DNA of 8,910 nt from Lysobacterales bacterium. GTDB lineage: Bacteria > Pseudomonadota > Gammaproteobacteria > Xanthomonadales > SZUA-36. A model generated the notes under the pieces. That model ran no database searches and was not told the DNA's origin. It was given only the letters and a program-made list of their open reading frames with translations. The position numbers were made by a program, and so were the translations under genes. Positions within the stretch are counted from its first letter, which is position 1; each line of letters starts with the position of its first letter. The stretch lies in NCBI GenBank assembly GCA_026193295.1, contig JAPHSB010000021.1, forward strand, positions 1-8,910, written 5' to 3'. Below are positions 6,441 to 8,910 of the stretch, piece by piece.

Positions 6441-8111
6441 TCAGCGTTTGAGCTTCTGTTGACTGCGCGCGATGCGTCGGACAATGGTGAATACCCCATC
6501 GAGTATTTCCATGACTTCCATTTCGCGGGCATAGGTTCTGAGCCGGTTGGGCTCATCGGCCGTCAGGCGTCCAAAGCCGTGCTCGACGAACCGCCTGGAC
6601 AATTCGTGGAAGCTCTTCTTGCGTTGACTGACTTCTTTGGCGAGCTGAGCGTCTTCCTTGATGATGGCTTGCAATGCATCTTGCAGGGCGGTAACAACGA
6701 AAGCGTGGTACTCGGTAAGCATCTGCGCCGTCTGCGGCGATACGCTGACATCCTCGTCGATGCGTTTGCGCGCCGAAGTCACCATGCTGGTGGCGATGCG
6801 GTCCCCGATGTGCTCGAGGTCGTTTGCAGCCTCAGCCAACTGCATCAGTTCGTTGGACTGGCGCGAACTCAGCTTGGCGCTGCTGACCTTGCCCAGGAAC
6901 TCGATAATCGCAATGTGCAAGGCGTCTACCGACTTGTCCATCGCCGCGACCTTCTCCAACTGCAACCGGGTGCCACTGATCGCGGCAGGCATGATGGCCG
7001 ACACCATTTCGCTGACGCGCTCGCCGAGCCGACCGATTTCCAATCGAGCGGCCTCGAGCGCGATGGCGGGCGTGGTCAGCAGCGAGCTGTCCAGGTACTT
7101 GGGCGTCGAGGCCTCGTCTGGGGTTATGGGCCGGTCCGGGATGAGCCACTCGACCAGGCGCGCGATCTGGGTTGTAAAACCAAGCAGCAGTACTGTGTTG
7201 GCGATGTTGAAGAAGGTGTGCACATTGGCGATCTGCCGCGGGGTTTCAGCAGCCACGTGATCCACGCCGCTCAGTCCTTCGGCGACGGGAGACATCCATT
7301 CCGCGAGTTGTGCGAGTTGCGGGATGAGGCCAATCCAGATGAGGACACCGGTCACGTTGAACAGGGTGTGCACGACGGCCGCTCGCACGGCTTCGCGCGG
7401 CTTGCCGATAACCGCCAGGCCGGCCGTGACACAGGTCCCGACATTCGCCCCCAGGGCGATGGCAATGGCCGGTTCCAGTGAGATCAAGCCCTGCGAGGCC
7501 ATGACGATGAGAATGCCGGTGGTCGCCGAAGAGGACTGCACCAATGCAGTGAAGGCCATGCCGACAACGGCGCCAAGCAACGGGTTTTGCAGGTTGAGCA
7601 TGAAGTCGATGAACGGTTGATAGGCGCGCAGCGGGTGCAGGCCATCGCTCATCACGCTCATGCCATAAAAGACCATGCCGAGACCGAGAATCATCATGCC
7701 AATCTGACGCCACTCGTTACGCTTGGCCGTGAAGGCAACGCCAAAACCAACCGCGATGATAGGCAGCGCCAGCTTGGTGACCTTGAAGGCCAGGATCTGA
7801 GCCGTGATGGTGGTGCCGATGTTGGCGCCCATGATGACGGCGACACTTTGCGACATGGACATAAGCCCGGCGGAAATGAAGCCGACCAGGAGCACAGTGG
7901 TTACCGAAGATGACTGGATGATGGCCGTGACGAACGCACCCACGCCAACACCCACCAGGCGATTGCGGGTCAGCTTGCTGAGCAAGTCCTTCATGTAGTC
8001 GCCCGCGGCCGACTTGAGGGCTTGCGTCATGATGTCCATGCCGAACAGGAACAGGGCCAGTCCGCCAAACAGTCCCGCCCACAGTTCGAAACTGGTGAAC
8101 GGGTTAGCCAT
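6441..8111 (-). CDS. Na/Pi cotransporter family protein with C-terminal PhoU-like domain
   Basis: A 556-residue inner-membrane protein of the sodium/phosphate cotransporter (NptA/YjbB, PNaS) family, moving phosphate with sodium; E. coli YjbB has been linked to phosphate export. The N-terminal 320 residues are membrane segments with the family's duplicated signature: AIIQSSSVTT (63-72) followed by GANIGTT (95-101), and ALVQSSSATT (189-198) followed by GANVGTC (221-227). Residues about 350-545 form a helical PhoU-like region (for example EAANDLEHIGDRIA, 427-440), usual in YjbB-type members and probably regulatory. The ATG at 8109-8111 overlaps the end of the universal stress gene by 8 bases and has only a weak purine-rich site, so translational coupling is likely. 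Transport direction cannot be told from sequence. The family assignment is firm. Confidence 0.94.
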   Translation of the reverse strand: MANPFTSFELWAGLFGGLALFLFGMDIMTQALKSAAGDYMKDLLSKLTRNRLVGVGVGAFVTAIIQSSSVTTVLLVGFISAGLMSMSQSVAVIMGANIGTTITAQILAFKVTKLALPIIAVGFGVAFTAKRNEWRQIGMMILGLGMVFYGMSVMSDGLHPLRAYQPFIDFMLNLQNPLLGAVVGMAFTALVQSSSATTGILIVMASQGLISLEPAIAIALGANVGTCVTAGLAVIGKPREAVRAAVVHTLFNVTGVLIWIGLIPQLAQLAEWMSPVAEGLSGVDHVAAETPRQIANVHTFFNIANTVLLLGFTTQIARLVEWLIPDRPITPDEASTPKYLDSSLLTTPAIALEAARLEIGRLGERVSEMVSAIMPAAISGTRLQLEKVAAMDKSVDALHIAIIEFLGKVSSAKLSSRQSNELMQLAEAANDLEHIGDRIATSMVTSARKRIDEDVSVSPQTAQMLTEYHAFVVTALQDALQAIIKEDAQLAKEVSQRKKSFHELSRRFVEHGFGRLTADEPNRLRTYAREMEVMEILDGVFTIVRRIARSQQKLKR

Positions 8112-8754
8112 CTGCGAGATCCGGCCCCCTCACGTCGCGCTCTTGCGCTGCGTCCTCCGGTGACCTGAGCGCACTGGTGGACTGCTTTCCCTGTTGTTTT
8201 TCGCGTTTTTTCTTCTGCTTCTTCTCTTGCTTGCGCTTCTTGGCCGCGATGCGCTGATTTTCCTCGGCCTTGATCACCACTACGGGACCATTGGCCAGTT
8301 CCACAACGCGCTCGGACACCGATCCCTGCAAAAGGTGTGGCAGACCCGTCATGCCGCGGCTGCCGATCACGATCAACCTGGCATGCAGGAGTTCGGCAGC
8401 CTCCGCAATGCGTCCGGGAGGCAGGCCGCTCAGCAGCTTGTGCTCGGCGGAATGTAGAGTGGCCAGCTCGGGATGCTCGGCTTTGAGTCGCGCGACGAAA
8501 TCGTCAAGCATGCCCGCGGCGGCCTGCTCCATGGTCTGCGGTGGCTTCATACCGACGGAACGGTAATAACCGGGCTGGTCGGCCGGGTCATGAACGACGT
8601 GCAGCAGGACCAGCCGGCCACCGACCCGGGCCGCAAACGCGCTGGCCCACAGGACGGCCGCCCGGGAGTCCTCGGAGAAATCGACCGCGACCAGCACCGG
8701 TCGTTGTTCGTCGACGAACGCTTCGAGAATCCGGTTGTTGTCAGCATCACTCAC
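8104..8754 (-). CDS. Universal stress protein (UspA family) with lysine-rich C-terminal tail
   Basis: A cytoplasmic single-domain Usp of about 216 residues. The Usp fold covers about 18-163: PVLVAVDFSEDSRAAV (19-34) with D25, the strand RLVLLHVVHD (47-56), then LIVIGSRGMTGLPHLLQGS (127-145). The last segment fits the ATP-binding pattern G-2x-G-9x-G(S/T), with G131, G134, G144 and S145, so an ATP-binding Usp is expected. Residues 164-216 form an extra charged tail, dominated by lysine, arginine and glutamine at 171-190; most Usp proteins end at about 140-160. I chose the GTG at 8752-8754 because GAGGG lies 7 bases upstream and the upstream frame stops there as GTGA. An ATG two codons earlier (8758-8760) is possible but too close to that site. 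The frame stays open further upstream, but that stretch belongs to another gene in another frame. It overlaps the Na/Pi gene by 8 bases. Confidence 0.9.
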   Translation of the reverse strand: MSDADNNRILEAFVDEQRPVLVAVDFSEDSRAAVLWASAFAARVGGRLVLLHVVHDPADQPGYYRSVGMKPPQTMEQAAAGMLDDFVARLKAEHPELATLHSAEHKLLSGLPPGRIAEAAELLHARLIVIGSRGMTGLPHLLQGSVSERVVELANGPVVVIKAEENQRIAAKKRKQEKKQKKKREKQQGKQSTSALRSPEDAAQERDVRGPDLADG

Positions 8755-8910
8755 GGGCATACCCTCGCTGTCGCTGCCCCCTCCGCGGCACTGGCCGGCA
8801 GGTCTTCCCCAAGTTGCCGGAATAATGTCTCGTCGGCCAGGACCGGACTCAGCGCAGCGGCCAGGATCCCTGCCCACTTTCGGGCGCCTTCGTCGTCGCT
8901 GACCAGATCC
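8751..8910 (-). CDS. Unidentified protein, C-terminal 52 residues (5' end outside window)
   Basis: On the minus strand, the frame beginning at 8909 is open to a TGA at 8751-8753. It encodes a tail that starts DLVSDDEGARKWAGILAAAL and ends AATARVCP. It is a better coding candidate than the longer reading frame that extends the Usp gene upstream to 8877: codons here are C/G-ending in the way of the neighbours, the composition is balanced (acidic, alanine and leucine rich), and it ends exactly in a GTGA overlap with the Usp start. The overlapping alternative is dominated by Arg, Gly and Pro, typical of an out-of-frame translation of GC-rich DNA. The family cannot be recognised from this tail, which looks soluble and helical. 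Position suggests it is the upstream gene of the Usp/NaPi operon. Confidence 0.6.
   Translation of the reverse strand, partial: DLVSDDEGARKWAGILAAALSPVLADETLFRQLGEDLPASAAEGAATARVCP
8762..8766 (-). promoter_or_regulatory. Shine-Dalgarno that decides the Usp start
   Basis: GAGGG on the minus strand sits 7 bases before GTG 8752-8754 but only 1 base before ATG 8758-8760. The spacing favours the GTG start and thus the 4-base GTGA overlap with the upstream gene. Confidence 0.6.

Noticed and set aside
6435..6446. 12-bp perfect palindrome CGCTGATCAGCG as a terminator between the aminotransferase and Na/Pi genes
   Set aside because: As a hairpin it gives only a 4-bp stem around GATC, is followed by just three T's on the plus strand, and overlaps the last codon and stop of the Na/Pi gene. 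Too weak to call.
6459..7481. 340-codon open frame on the plus strand opposite the Na/Pi transporter
   Set aside because: Antisense shadow of a well-supported gene; the translation has repeated low-information His/Arg/Gly/Gln stretches and no family resemblance.
8755..8877. N-terminal extension of the universal stress protein to an upstream start at 8877
   Set aside because: The extension reads as Arg/Gly/Pro-rich out-of-frame sequence, and another frame over the same bases ends precisely at the better-supported GTG start.

Overview
The window reads as chromosomal DNA of a GC-rich proteobacterium, most likely a gammaproteobacterium. The aminotransferase closely resembles E. coli YbdL, and the GlgB and GlgP sequences are of the proteobacterial type. 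This is judged by eye from protein resemblance and the C/G-rich third codon positions; no species can be named. Coding density is very high. There are eight complete protein genes and two partial genes at the edges. No RNA genes, insertion sequences, phage genes or CRISPR array were seen, and no gene-free stretch exceeds about 110 bases.

Left part (1-2797): the 3' end of a glycogen branching enzyme gene (glgB, plus strand) runs tail to tail into glycogen phosphorylase (glgP, minus strand), and their ends overlap by 10 bp. Centre (2797-5130, minus strand): a compact set of genes reads in the order DUF1538 membrane protein A, DUF1538 membrane protein B, P-II-like protein, two-CBS-domain protein, glgP. 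Gaps are 11, 15, -4 and 16 bases, so this looks like one operon starting near 5130-5200. It joins a paired, paralogous, uncharacterised membrane protein to two predicted nucleotide-sensing soluble proteins and to glycogen breakdown. This is the most interesting part of the window.

Right part: a 107-bp divergent intergenic region with an AT-rich, -10-like island separates that operon from a plus-strand YbdL-type methionine aminotransferase (5238-6392), whose start codon is problematic. Converging on it from the right is a second minus-strand operon: an unidentified gene cut by the window edge, a universal stress protein with a very lysine-rich tail, and a Na/phosphate cotransporter with a PhoU-like C-terminal domain. 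These three reading frames overlap each other by 4 and 8 bases, suggesting translational coupling.

Taken together the genes concern carbon storage (GlgB, GlgP), phosphate handling (Na/Pi carrier; GlgP consumes phosphate) and adenine-nucleotide sensing (P-II-like, CBS, Usp). A link between energy state, an unknown transport activity and glycogen mobilisation is an inference from gene order, not something the sequence proves.
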